A DNA stretch of 64,000 nt from Phycisphaerales bacterium (GTDB lineage Bacteria; Planctomycetota; Phycisphaerae; Phycisphaerales; SM1A02), in assembly GCA_029246705.1 (NCBI GenBank), contig JAQWMQ010000008.1:62001-126000 (forward strand). The letters run 5' to 3'. This document shows positions 17,301-25,096 of the stretch, in pieces. Within the stretch, counting starts at the first letter, position 1; each line of letters starts with the position of its first letter. Position numbers and translations under genes: made by a program. The notes below the pieces were generated by a model. It saw only the letters and a program-made list of their open reading frames with translations. It was not told where the DNA came from and searched no databases.

Positions 17301-17980
17301 CGGCCCTGGGGCTACTAAACGTATTCGCTCCCAGAAGCGCCTCATCCACCCCTCCGCCCCCACCGGCACAGAAGTCGAGTGGTGATCCCTCCCAGCAGTA
17401 CTTCGGTCAAAGCCGTGATGGCTCAGCGCACGTGCGGGGTTACTCCAGTTCCGCTGGTGGCGTATCAGCTGGCCGTGATTTCAGTCGCGGTCGTGGCGGA
17501 GGTGGCACCATGTGGTACGAAGATTCGTCTGACGTCATCGGCAGTGGCGGCGGAGGTGGGGCTTTCGGAGCATCAGACGAGGAAGTCGACGCAGCCACGA
17601 GCGATGATCCAGCCGAACCGACCGAGCTCCTCGAAGAGGAGCAGATCGGACGACTGGTCCTGGTTCTCGATCGACCATTGTTCAGGCTCGCAGTCCGCTC
17701 GCTGCTCCTCGAGAAGGATCCGACGGCGAACATCGAGCTCGTTGCCGAGGAACGATACCTCGATGACGATGGCAGGATCCTGGTCGCGATCAAGCTCGAT
17801 ACCACCGATGCGGCGCGAATCGATGCGCTCAAGGCGCTGGGATTCAAACTTGTAGCCACCAATGACGTGACCGGAGTGGTCGTGGGCAACACCACGGAGC
17901 GTTCGCTCATCGACATCGGACTGCTTGAGGGCGTCCTTCGGGTGATCCCCACCGAGATCGAGCAAGCACCCTTGAAGTGA
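14342..17980 (+). CDS. VIT-VWA membrane protein with putative anti-sigma N-terminus
   Basis: A 1212-residue protein. Residues 1-62 are charged, probably cytoplasmic, and start next to the sigma gene; one helix follows (about 65-84, LPYAAIITLAAFAALYAM). Then come a VIT domain (about 110-235; IRVDVEQIFNNTYEVPIEAVYTFPL) and a VWA domain with intact MIDAS motif DTSGSMSG (D about 523) and VVFMTDGYVGNDD (about 710). Between the GGGGTEMM helix (about 590) and VVFMTDG lies an insert of roughly 95 residues that VWA domains normally lack. After VWA there is a Pro/Ser/Gly-rich linker (about 1000-1080) and a last domain of about 130 residues. No zinc motif of classical anti-sigma factors is seen, so anti-sigma function rests on position and topology. 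Confidence 0.85.
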   Translation: MNGKDPSASHDDRDLQELDELLKTWHQDVDDRAGKARQRIMAAVNTGAETSEQRSVLRRIFMNRYLPYAAIITLAAFAALYAMPQITPRAMAQDGVVMLPDGGRLDAFDLDGTEIGPCSLKHTDVQARVSGHFIRVDVEQIFNNTYEVPIEAVYTFPLSHRGAVDRMTMTIRSGNEIRFIEGEIEERGRAREIYEQARDAGYVASLLEQERPNIFTQSVANIEPGAEIIISISYVETLESTDGTYKIAFPTVVGPRYIPGYPTDGMNLPEGCEVRQGIVLRGPATVKMLPKNMASGRNNPLNKLMDPAIFTELVKTATPINPPAWASEDELPEMVGPFEVAYANGSKEPGILFTDYIGVVGERWFCGEPPAAGEPFAGDTDQVPDASRITPMPVKPGTRAGHDISITVEIDTGGVEIATVKSPLHEIVEVAPTGGKGSKGRKVFELASKDEIPNRDFILEWTLASGDIQESILTHATKGGVAYHLDGPEEGTTITDGYLAVILNPPDRVEDADVPARELVFVLDTSGSMSGFPIEKAKAVMTRAIDSMRPEDTFNLITFAGNTSILWEQPRPATAENRKLANDFINSRRGGGGTEMMKAINAALVQTPSKDRTLGAAELVNLPADGREVRVLLPFGAYAERHLEVNPEVRFEIETSIAIPARPESMGDGLIHAALPIRIDGTWSTREGRRVLVVENARFVDEDAQKADPMRIVVFMTDGYVGNDDAILASIRKNAATTRVFSFGIGNSVNRYLLDGMAEAGRGAAEYVTLEGATAEEAVERFARRIQTPVLIDLSMETEGIVLEDVLPSGKYLPDLYDEEPIVILARYQVPGEGTITLRGRTGSGPWSRTIDVTLPAEESDNDVVATLWAREMVDDVLAPHLEALQMGQVDTSVKDEVIALGKTYSIMTPFTSFVAVEKTRVISDGKPMLVRVPIELPSGTDWEGFFGNPDADQVDIRLEAMLLGTEADLEADVALADESDVNTESSALGLLNVFAPRSASSTPPPPPAQKSSGDPSQQYFGQSRDGSAHVRGYSSSAGGVSAGRDFSRGRGGGGTMWYEDSSDVIGSGGGGGAFGASDEEVDAATSDDPAEPTELLEEEQIGRLVLVLDRPLFRLAVRSLLLEKDPTANIELVAEERYLDDDGRILVAIKLDTTDAARIDALKALGFKLVATNDVTGVVVGNTTERSLIDIGLLEGVLRVIPTEIEQAPLK

Positions 17981-18003
17981 TCGGTACGACGGATTGCCCC
18001 TTC

Positions 18004-19047
18004 TCAGGCGAAGTGTTCCCGGTCCGGGGGCACTTCGCCTTTTTCATCCATTGGTGCAGGGCGGAGAAGCCCCCCCACTCGCCGGGTCGGCCTGGTCGAA
18101 CTCCAGATGACCAGCAGAAGACCGGCAAGGATCAATCCGATCGAAAGAACCATCGCGGTTCGGAACTCACCGACTTCGAGTGCGCCGACATGGCGCTCTC
18201 GAAACAATTCGGTGACCTCCCTGAGCATTCCGTACCCGATCAGGAACCAGCCTGCGACGACTCCCGGTTTTCGAGCCACGAGCCAGACGATGACCAGGAG
18301 TGAAAGAAGAATCGGCCCGTCACTGGCCGCCTGGAAGAACTGGGAGGGATAGCGAGCAGGAAGAAGCGTCACCATCGAATCGATGAGGGCCTGGTTGCCA
18401 GAAACAGCCTCGAAGACGATTTGTTGGTGGAGATCCGTTGCATCCGGATTCTCAAGAAGCGGCTGAAGGCCCTGAACCTGCTCCATGGGGACGCTGTGAA
18501 TTTCTTCCGGGTACTTGATGCTCCACCAGGGTGGATCGGCCTGTTGTGCTGCGGGCAGTGGTACGCCCCACAGTTCACCATTGATGAAATTCGCCATCCG
18601 CCCGAAGAACAGACCGGGAGGTGCGACGAAGGCGGTGACGTCGAGCAGATGCAGCCAGGGAATGCCGGAGCGCCTCGCGAACAACACCATGAAGAGCAGG
18701 CACCCGATCATGCCACCGTGGCTGGCCATGCCCCCGCGCTGGATGGCGAGGATGCCCCAGAAGGGGAACTCAGCGGAGAAATCCCAGAAGAGACTGGGTT
18801 CGTAGAAGAGGCCATAGCCCAGACGCCCGCCGACCAGGACGCCGACGATCGAATAGGTGATGAAGTCACCGACCTGCGTCGCACTGAGGAGGATGCGCCC
18901 GGTTGATGACATCCAGCGCAATATCAACCAACCCACGACGAATCCCGTGAGGTAGGAGAGACCGTACCACTTGATTCCGAAGCTGTCGGTCAGCTGGAGG
19001 GCCGTGGGATCGAGATTGTGAAGATAGCTTTCGGCAAGGTAGTGCAC
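18004..19047 (-). CDS. lgt: Prolipoprotein diacylglyceryl transferase
   Basis: Integral membrane enzyme that transfers diacylglyceryl from phosphatidylglycerol to the lipobox Cys of prolipoproteins, the first step of lipoprotein maturation. At 347 residues it has about seven membrane helices and the family signatures GGMASHGGMIGC (catalytic His region) and FFGRMANFINGELWG. A cytoplasmic or periplasmic insert of about 60 residues after NGELWG (HSVPMEQVQGLQ...) makes it longer than the roughly 290 residues of E. coli Lgt. Start is GTG at 19047, without a strong ribosome site. The TolC-like protein nearby has a lipobox and would be a client. Confidence 0.93.
   Translation of the reverse strand: MHYLAESYLHNLDPTALQLTDSFGIKWYGLSYLTGFVVGWLILRWMSSTGRILLSATQVGDFITYSIVGVLVGGRLGYGLFYEPSLFWDFSAEFPFWGILAIQRGGMASHGGMIGCLLFMVLFARRSGIPWLHLLDVTAFVAPPGLFFGRMANFINGELWGVPLPAAQQADPPWWSIKYPEEIHSVPMEQVQGLQPLLENPDATDLHQQIVFEAVSGNQALIDSMVTLLPARYPSQFFQAASDGPILLSLLVIVWLVARKPGVVAGWFLIGYGMLREVTELFRERHVGALEVGEFRTAMVLSIGLILAGLLLVIWSSTRPTRRVGGLLRPAPMDEKGEVPPDREHFA
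18006..18044 (+). terminator. Rho-independent terminator after the VIT-VWA gene
   Basis: AGGCGAAGTG, a 15-base loop, CACTTCGCCT and then TTTTT: a perfect 10-bp stem. It overlaps the last codons and stop of the convergent lgt gene. Confidence 0.85.
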
Positions 19048-19077
19048 CGGGTCAGGATACCGAGTTGGCCAATGAAA

Positions 19078-19103
19078 GACGGCCGAAGATCACTTCGGCC
19101 GTC
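19078..19103 (-). terminator. Terminator-like hairpin downstream of the small membrane protein gene
   Basis: GACGGCCGAAG, four-base loop, CTTCGGCCGTC: a perfect 11-bp stem. Read on the minus strand it is followed by TTTCATT, a weak U-run, between the 87-residue protein gene and lgt. Confidence 0.65.
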
Positions 19104-19132
19104 ATGAAATCAATTGTGGAGTGATCTTTCGG

Positions 19133-19396
19133 CTACCTGGCGTCTGCAACCAGACGGTCAAGAACCTGCTTCTCGAACATCATGGGTCGGGTGATCTGAT
19201 CCGTTTCGATCACGATCAGCTTGCTGTCGATGACGTTGGTGCCCAGGGGTGCCACCGTGTCGAGGGTCTTGAAGAGAACCAGGTGCAGGCCGCCGACCAC
19301 GAGGACGAGAAACAACAATGATCCAACTCTTGAAGTGCTGGTTCGGCCGGTGGAAGTGGACGTCATTGCGTTCAGATTGTTGGTGGTGCCATCCAT
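19133..19396 (-). CDS. Small membrane protein, unknown function
   Basis: An 87-residue protein with a Ser/Thr-rich cytoplasmic N-terminus, one helix (VGSLLFLVLVVGGLHLVLF) and a 45-residue periplasmic tail (VIDSKLIVIETDQITRPMMFEKQVLDRLV). GAGGT lies about 9 bases before the ATG at 19396, and a clear hairpin follows the gene, so it is probably a real independent unit. No family recognised. The basic N-terminus and the single helix would give an N-in, C-out topology. Confidence 0.6.
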   Translation of the reverse strand: MDGTTNNLNAMTSTSTGRTSTSRVGSLLFLVLVVGGLHLVLFKTLDTVAPLGTNVIDSKLIVIETDQITRPMMFEKQVLDRLVADAR

Positions 19397-19875
19397 GGGT
19401 CAGACCTCGTTGAGATACGCTTCTTGGTGTGACGCTTGCAACCGTGTATTGACGGTCCGGTTGTCGTGACCAGTCATCCTTGACCGACCACCGACTAGAC
19501 AATCATCGGGCCCCAGTGCCGTTTCAGGCCAAAGCCAGCCGAATTTCGTGCGAGTTCACGGCGTTCGCCATGCGAAGTTCCTTGAAAAAGAGTGGAGAAG
19601 GGATGAAAACACGTCCAGAAGTCTGGAAATCAAGGATTCAGTTATGAGAAAATCATTACCAAGCAAGACCAAATCAGCGAGCAACTATCGCCGATGTATT
19701 GTCAACCGGTTGTTATTCCGCTGAATGAAAAGAGGGCTGCACCATCAACCGTCAATCGCAACCATCAGAATTCGCTCGTCCGGACCATCCTGGAGACCTG
19801 ACTCCGTACCTGGTTCACCTCCTGGAAGGTGAATCGCTTCCGGAAGCACAGACAGCTTCAGCATTCGAAGCGATC
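19397..19875. other. Leader region upstream of trpD, lower GC
   Basis: About 350-480 bases without a conventional gene. It includes a 14-codon reading frame at 19603-19647 with GGAGAAGG before its ATG and one Trp codon, a 26-codon basic frame at 19644-19724 overlapping it by ATGA, and a perfect inverted repeat TCCAGA-AG-TCTGGA at 19614-19627. The coding frame of trpD itself is open from 19729, and homology starts at about 19798, so the right part is probably coding (see trpD). Regulation by a leader peptide is possible but not shown: there is no tandem Trp run or clear attenuator. Confidence 0.4.
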
Positions 19876-20811
19876 ATGACCGGCCAGTCGGACCATGCGG
19901 AAGTCGGCGCGCTTCTTGCATTGATGGCCACTCGCCTGCCCACCGTGGAAGAACTTGTCGGTGCTGCACGAGTGATGCGTGACAAGGTTGACCGACTCGA
20001 ACTTGGAATACCCGCCGATCAACTCCTGGATACCGCTGGTACCGGAGGCGCTCCCAAGACATTCAATGTGTCGACTGCTGCTGCAATCGTCGCTGCTGCC
20101 AGTGGAGCCAAGGTCGCTAAACATGGAAACAGATCGAGAACCGGAAGAGGTTCTGCCGAAGTCCTCGATGCACTTGGTGTCAATGTCGATGCAGGCAGGG
20201 AGATCCAGAAGTCCTGCATGGAAGCTGCCAACGTCTGCTTCTGTTTCGCGATACACCACCACCCTGCCGCGAAACATGCCATGCCGGTGAGGAAAGCGCT
20301 TGGTTTCCCTACGCTGTTCAATCTGCTTGGTCCACTCACCAACCCCGCGGGAGCGGGACGACAGGTGATGGGTGTCTACAGACCTGAATTCGTCAGGCCG
20401 GTTGCAGAAGCCCTTTCCCGGTTGGATTCGGTTCGCGCACTTGTGATGCATTCGGACGAGGGGCTCGATGAGTTCAGTCTCGGAGCGCCGAGCACGGTTG
20501 CGCAGGTGGATTCAGGAAAGGTCACCGAGTACCGGGTCGACCCGGTTGAAATGGGCTTGCGTCCCACGCCCTACCAGCAACTCCAGGCCAGAGATCTCGA
20601 CCATGCGGTTGAACTCGTGAAGACGGTTCTTTCAGGTGAGAACCGCGGACCTGAACGGGACATCGTCCTGTTGAATGCAGCAGCAGCGATCTATGCGGCT
20701 GATGGAGCGGACTCCCTCGAGAGCGCTCTCGAGGTCGCTGCACAATCGATCGATTTCGGCACTGCAATGCAGACTCTGGACAACCTGGTTGAAGCGTCGA
20801 ATTCGGGATGA
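19876..20811 (+). CDS. trpD: Anthranilate phosphoribosyltransferase, true start probably upstream and non-canonical
   Basis: Joins anthranilate and PRPP in tryptophan synthesis. Diagnostic motifs: the PRPP loop DTAGTGGAPKTFNVST, KHGNRS, RGSAEVLDALGV and FNLLGPLTNPAG. The first ATG in frame (19876) would remove the N-terminal helices. The same frame upstream reads LTPYLVHLLEGESLPEAQ and then TASAFEAI, normal TrpD N-terminal sequence, from codon 19798. Between the in-frame TGA at 19726 and 19876 there is no ATG, GTG or TTG. Candidates are ATC at 19744, with AGAGGG at 19731-19736 seven bases before it, or CTG at 19798. With those starts the protein is 355 or 337 residues, against about 340 for the family. 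A sequencing error or frameshift is the alternative. No other trp genes are adjacent. Confidence 0.9.
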   Translation: MTGQSDHAEVGALLALMATRLPTVEELVGAARVMRDKVDRLELGIPADQLLDTAGTGGAPKTFNVSTAAAIVAAASGAKVAKHGNRSRTGRGSAEVLDALGVNVDAGREIQKSCMEAANVCFCFAIHHHPAAKHAMPVRKALGFPTLFNLLGPLTNPAGAGRQVMGVYRPEFVRPVAEALSRLDSVRALVMHSDEGLDEFSLGAPSTVAQVDSGKVTEYRVDPVEMGLRPTPYQQLQARDLDHAVELVKTVLSGENRGPERDIVLLNAAAAIYAADGADSLESALEVAAQSIDFGTAMQTLDNLVEASNSG

Positions 20812-21116
20812 GCCATGGGATGGGACACCCAGCCAACCAGGGACAGGAACGCGGCAACAGCGGTTTGAGAGCGAAGAACCAGCAAAAACAGCTGTTTCTC
20901 GTAACCCATTGCCTTTTCGACACGTAAGTGGCTCCACGCGCAAAGCTGCCCCTAAATTCTCAGGATCTGCAGCAGGACTCTTCATCATCTGGGTCGGTCT
21001 CGTCCGATATCCGACTCTGGACATGACGACGGGTTGTCCGCATCGCACGGATGTGATGCGGGACGCCGTCAGGAAACGGCAGGTCGGCCGTTGCGCCCCT
21101 GCTTGGAGAGTCAAAC
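20812..21116. other. Intergenic region with two hairpins before a small gene
   Basis: A 305-base stretch with no convincing gene. Near its right end are two perfect hairpins: CCGCATC/GATGCGG at 21038-21061 and GCCGT/ACGGC at 21065-21080. They would lie in the 5' leader of the 80-residue protein gene. I recognise no known riboswitch or ncRNA. Confidence 0.4.
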
Positions 21117-21359
21117 ATGAATCCGATTCAACAGGTCAGAGACTGGGCCAAGGACATCGTAGACCTCGCCTTGATCCTGATTGCCTTTGGCGTGGTTGTG
21201 TACATCATCTTCGGTCCCGAAAGCGGCTGGTACTTCTCTGATATCACGAAGAACCTCATTGGCTTCATCAATGAGATCGGCAAGAACAGTCTTGCAGGCA
21301 TCATCGCCCTCTTCGTCATCATCTGGTGCTTCGCACGCCGTTCCGGACAGTCAGGCTGA
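21117..21359 (+). CDS. Small two-helix membrane protein
   Basis: An 80-residue protein with two predicted membrane helices (DLALILIAFGVVVYIIFG and LAGIIALFVIIWCFA) joined by a 30-residue loop with an amphipathic stretch, and a short basic C-terminus (ARRSGQSG). GGAGAG lies 7-8 bases before the ATG at 21117. A very strong terminator follows immediately, and a hairpin-rich leader precedes it, so it is likely transcribed alone and strongly. The short N-terminus has a net charge near zero, so topology is unclear. Function not recognised. Confidence 0.7.
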   Translation: MNPIQQVRDWAKDIVDLALILIAFGVVVYIIFGPESGWYFSDITKNLIGFINEIGKNSLAGIIALFVIIWCFARRSGQSG

Positions 21360-21382
21360 CACCGACCATTTCAGTGAATCAC

Positions 21383-21423
21383 GACAGCCTTCCGCCGATC
21401 ATCGGCGGAAGGCTGTCTTTTTG
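21383..21423 (+). terminator. Strong rho-independent terminator
   Basis: A 17-bp perfect inverted repeat (GACAGCCTTCCGCCGAT with ATCGGCGGAAGGCTGTC, one base between the arms) followed by TTTTT at about 21418-21422. One of the strongest terminators in the window; it ends the 80-residue protein gene. Confidence 0.92.
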
Positions 21424-21475
21424 GGCGAACCAATGAAGAATTGGTTCGTCGCAATGCTGGTATCTTCGGTGGTTC

Positions 21476-22372
21476 ATGAGTGGTGACGTGAAGAGGTCGA
21501 AGACCATCGGGGTTGCGCAGGCGCTGGCCGGTTACGGTTGGTGGGGCTTCGTCACGGTTCTGTATTACCACTGGCTCAAGGGTATCGACCCGTTTGAACT
21601 GGTCTCCTGGCGGGTCGTGTCAGCGATACCGGTGGTCTTCATTCTCATCGTGGTCACGAATTCATTCGGTGAATTCAAGGAAGCGATCCTCAAGTGGAAG
21701 AACCTGCGGTGGCTGGTCGTTTCAGCGCTGCTGATACTCGTGAACTGGCTTGCCTTCATCTGGGCGGTGGTGTCGGAGAACATCATTCATGCCAGCCTTG
21801 GGTACTACCTCAACCCCCTGGTCTCGATCGCTCTCAGCGCATTGATACTGAAGGAGAGACTTCGACCGGCGCAATGGGTGTCGGTGGGTATAGCGGGAAT
21901 CGGAGTCCTTCTCCTGACGACGATGGTCGGTCTCCCCTGGATAGCCATCACCCTGGGGGTGACGTTCCCCTTGTACGGACTCATCAGGAAGAAGTGTCCA
22001 TCGAGTGCGACGGTGGGCCTCACGGTTGAAATGATTCTGCTCCTGCCCGTGATGACCGTGGTGCTGGTCTGGATGACGGCGCAGGGTGGGTCGGGCATCC
22101 AGACCGGATCGACGCTTCAAATAGCACTCATACCACTGAGTGGAATCGTCACGGTGATTCCACTTCTCTGCTTTTCGGCAGCAGCACGCCGATTGCGATT
22201 GAGCACGGTTGGAATGCTTCAATACATAGCACCAACGGGTCAGTTCCTGAGTGCGGTTCTGTTCTTCGGTGAATCCATGAAACCAACCTGGTGGATTGCA
22301 TTTGCCTGTGTCTGGATCGCCATACTTCTTTTCTCGGGAGATTCGTTGTTGATGTCCCGGAAACAGAATTGA
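21476..22372 (+). CDS. rarD: EamA-family transporter RarD
   Basis: A 298-residue permease with about ten membrane helices in two EamA repeats. The N-terminal GYGWWGFVTVLYYHWLKG followed by PFELVSWRVVSAIP, and the helix LGYYLNPLVSIALSALILKERL, are typical of RarD, a DMT-superfamily exporter or amino-acid permease of unknown physiological substrate. The GGTTCATGA start region follows the strong terminator of the preceding gene by about 50 bases, so it has its own promoter. Substrate is not determined by sequence. Confidence 0.9.
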   Translation: MSGDVKRSKTIGVAQALAGYGWWGFVTVLYYHWLKGIDPFELVSWRVVSAIPVVFILIVVTNSFGEFKEAILKWKNLRWLVVSALLILVNWLAFIWAVVSENIIHASLGYYLNPLVSIALSALILKERLRPAQWVSVGIAGIGVLLLTTMVGLPWIAITLGVTFPLYGLIRKKCPSSATVGLTVEMILLLPVMTVVLVWMTAQGGSGIQTGSTLQIALIPLSGIVTVIPLLCFSAAARRLRLSTVGMLQYIAPTGQFLSAVLFFGESMKPTWWIAFACVWIAILLFSGDSLLMSRKQN

Positions 22373-22444
22373 ACCAGGGAAACCACTGCAGAAGTGCATT
22401 GACTGCAGGATTCGACCACACCGAGGAGTAGCTTCGCTCCAGGG

Positions 22445-25030
22445 GTGATATCGATCTTGACATCCGAACTGATTCGACTGAGGGCGAAGCTGGATCGGTT
22501 GGTAATCCGCCGGTCGATTGATGAACGGAGGAGAAGATCCGGGTTCACGCGAGGCCTGCTTCCTGCAATGAGCATTTCATGGTGCGTGGGCACCTGGATA
22601 GGCCTTGAACGGAGCATGCCCGGCACGCATGGCTGGATCATCTTGTTCGCCGTGCTGGCCGCGACGGCCCTGTTCGTTCGCAGGAACCGGTTCAGGTCTG
22701 GAATACTCGTTGTCCTCGCCTGCGCGACGCTCGGTGGGGCAAGGGCATCCTCGTTCGTGAACTCGGTTCCTGGTGAGATCATTCCACTGCTGGGGATTGC
22801 AGATGGTCGAATCGTCGGGGTCCAGGGTCGGATCGCTTCGGTCGAGAACCGAAGCCCGAAATCAACCGGACTTCTGGAACGATACGGACGAAAGGACACG
22901 TCAGGTCGTCTGGCCGTCGACGAGCTGGTCGTCACCAGTCCGGATGGCGATGAGCATCGACTGGATCAGTCGATCCCGGTGATCGTCGAGAACGTCGGCG
23001 AATCCGGTTTGCCATTTGAAACGGGACAGCTGATCCGATTTCGCGGAAGACTGCACCGAAGTCAAGAACCCGCTGTTTCCGGCGTGCGAACGACGCGAAG
23101 GTCTGAAGTCTGGATGGAGGTTCCAGACATTCAACTCATGAGGTGCGTGGGTGAATCAAGAGGTTCATGGGTTTCAGATTCTGTCGATCTGGTTGATGCC
23201 TGGCGACTTGCGACACACGATGCCCTGGAAAATGCCCTGAATTGTTTCGGGGATGCCAGGTCCAGGGAGCTGGTCATGGCCATCGTGCTGGGGGTCCGGC
23301 AAGATGACTTCAACCGGCTCTCCCTGCCTTATCGACGAACCGGACTGGCTCATTACCTTGCGGTGAGTGGGTTCGCATTCGGTGTTCTGGTCGCCATGCC
23401 GCGCTTCATGACCTCAGGACGAAACGAATTCCTGAAGACAGCGTCGGTGATACTTGTCGTCGTATTCGGTCTTTGTGCAGTGGACGTCCGATCGCCAGCA
23501 CTCAGGGCGGGGCTGATCGCCGCGACGACCGCACTTGGAATAGGACTCAAGAGGGAATGGAACAGATCAAGCCTTCTGGGACTGACTTGCATCACGCTGT
23601 TGGCCATCCAACCAACGGAGTTGTTGAATCCGGGTTTCCAGCTTTCATTCATCGTGGTTGCATCATTGCTGGTGCTGACCCCGGTTCTGCGTGGTCGATT
23701 CACGCACGAACACCAAGGTGGCATGGTCAAGATGATCCGATCATGGTTCATGCAGGCCTGTATTTGTGGCATCATTGCGTGGGTCTGCGCAACCCCGCTG
23801 GTTATTCATCATTTCGGCGTGGTGTCCACGGCCGGTGTGATCATGTCGGTTCTTGCCGCACCACTGGTTGCGGTGATCGTGATCACGGCGGTGGTGGCGA
23901 TCATCCTGGCACTGTTCTCGACCACCTTGAGTCTGCCGGCTGGCGCGTTGTCCGCAGGTTCAGCCTGGGTGCTCGACCGTTCGGCGTCCCTCGTCTCCGA
24001 TGTTCCGGGGACCTGTTTCGTCATGCCGATGACATCGGTTACCTGGATGATCTGCGCCGAATTCGTCGCCTGGAGATGGTTCCTGCAACGATGGAGATGG
24101 GAACGGCCGGTTCTGGTGATCGCCACCATCCTCTTGTTCATCGCACCCTTCATCAGCGGAACAACCGGTCTTGATCCAGGTGGAATCAGGGTACGGATGC
24201 TTGATGTTGGCGATGGAACCTGTCACGTCGTCACCGGACCTGGTGGAACGACCTTGATGGATGGGGGTTCGAGCTCGGTCCGCTCCTGTGCTTCACGTGT
24301 CATTCTTCCCTCACTGAGGGAACTTGGTGTCGGTTCGATCGACGGCATCATCATCACCCACGCCAACCTTGATCACTTCTCGGCTGTTGGCGACCTGTTC
24401 GGAAGAATACCTGTTCGAAAAGTGCTTGTTGGAAGATCTTTTATTGCAAGAGCAAGGGAGGATCCCGAAGGTGCCGCTTCCGAACTCATTCAACTGGCTG
24501 AAATATGGTCGATACCGATGCAGGTGGTTTCGTCTGGAGACCGAGTCACGTGCGGTGGGTTGAGCTGGCGGTTCCTGCATCCCGATGATGATCGATCCTG
24601 GACGAAGGAGAATGATCGGTCGCTGGTCACTCGAGTGGAGCAGATCGGATCGGATCCAGATGATCAGGCTTCCATACTCTTCACGGGAGACATCGAGGAA
24701 TCAGCCATGACACGTCTTCTTGAACGGAAGAAGGATCTTCTACGCGCACGAATACTCGAAGTACCACATCATGGAAGTGTGAGGCCGAGCACCGAACGAT
24801 TCATCGAATGCGTGGATCCCGAAATCATCCTGCAATCCACCGGATCCCGTCGACTCCTGAAGGACGAACTCGGTTCAGTGATTGGAGCAAGGTTTCGAGC
24901 GTGCACTGCCGAGTCTGGTTCGATCACGGTGAAGACATGGGAAGGCTTGATCACGGAACTGCTTGATGTTCGAGGCGAACCCTTGTTGCAGGTGACTTCA
25001 TCCGATGAATACGGTGAAGCCAATCAGTGA
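22445..25030 (+). CDS. comEC: ComEC/Rec2-family DNA uptake channel
   Basis: An 861-residue inner-membrane protein: N-terminal helices with a DUF4131-like OB region (about 90-215), the competence core with several helices (YRRTGLAHYLAVSGFAFGVLVAMP, VRSPALRAGLIAATTALGI), and a C-terminal metallo-beta-lactamase domain (VRMLDVGDGTCHVV, ITHANLDHFS, LFTGDIE, EVPHHGS). ComEC brings single-stranded DNA into the cytoplasm in natural transformation; the MBL domain is thought to degrade the other strand. The first metal motif reads HANLDH. Start GTG at 22445, or TTG at 22457; neither has a strong ribosome site. No other competence genes are nearby. Confidence 0.9.
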   Translation: MISILTSELIRLRAKLDRLVIRRSIDERRRRSGFTRGLLPAMSISWCVGTWIGLERSMPGTHGWIILFAVLAATALFVRRNRFRSGILVVLACATLGGARASSFVNSVPGEIIPLLGIADGRIVGVQGRIASVENRSPKSTGLLERYGRKDTSGRLAVDELVVTSPDGDEHRLDQSIPVIVENVGESGLPFETGQLIRFRGRLHRSQEPAVSGVRTTRRSEVWMEVPDIQLMRCVGESRGSWVSDSVDLVDAWRLATHDALENALNCFGDARSRELVMAIVLGVRQDDFNRLSLPYRRTGLAHYLAVSGFAFGVLVAMPRFMTSGRNEFLKTASVILVVVFGLCAVDVRSPALRAGLIAATTALGIGLKREWNRSSLLGLTCITLLAIQPTELLNPGFQLSFIVVASLLVLTPVLRGRFTHEHQGGMVKMIRSWFMQACICGIIAWVCATPLVIHHFGVVSTAGVIMSVLAAPLVAVIVITAVVAIILALFSTTLSLPAGALSAGSAWVLDRSASLVSDVPGTCFVMPMTSVTWMICAEFVAWRWFLQRWRWERPVLVIATILLFIAPFISGTTGLDPGGIRVRMLDVGDGTCHVVTGPGGTTLMDGGSSSVRSCASRVILPSLRELGVGSIDGIIITHANLDHFSAVGDLFGRIPVRKVLVGRSFIARAREDPEGAASELIQLAEIWSIPMQVVSSGDRVTCGGLSWRFLHPDDDRSWTKENDRSLVTRVEQIGSDPDDQASILFTGDIEESAMTRLLERKKDLLRARILEVPHHGSVRPSTERFIECVDPEIILQSTGSRRLLKDELGSVIGARFRACTAESGSITVKTWEGLITELLDVRGEPLLQVTSSDEYGEANQ

Positions 25031-25033
25031 CCC

Positions 25034-25057
25034 GATGAGTCGATGAGTCGGTGAGTC
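25034..25057. repeat. Three tandem 8-base units after comEC
   Basis: GATGAGTC, GATGAGTC, GGTGAGTC directly after the comEC stop. Same unit length and copy number as the repeat at 13637-13660, but a different sequence. Confidence 0.55.
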
Positions 25058-25096
25058 GGTTCGAATGCAATCGGAACGGTGGTCGATCCACCACAA

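Noticed and set aside
24311-24580. Small minus-strand frames within comEC
   Set aside because: Antisense to the conserved MBL domain of comEC.
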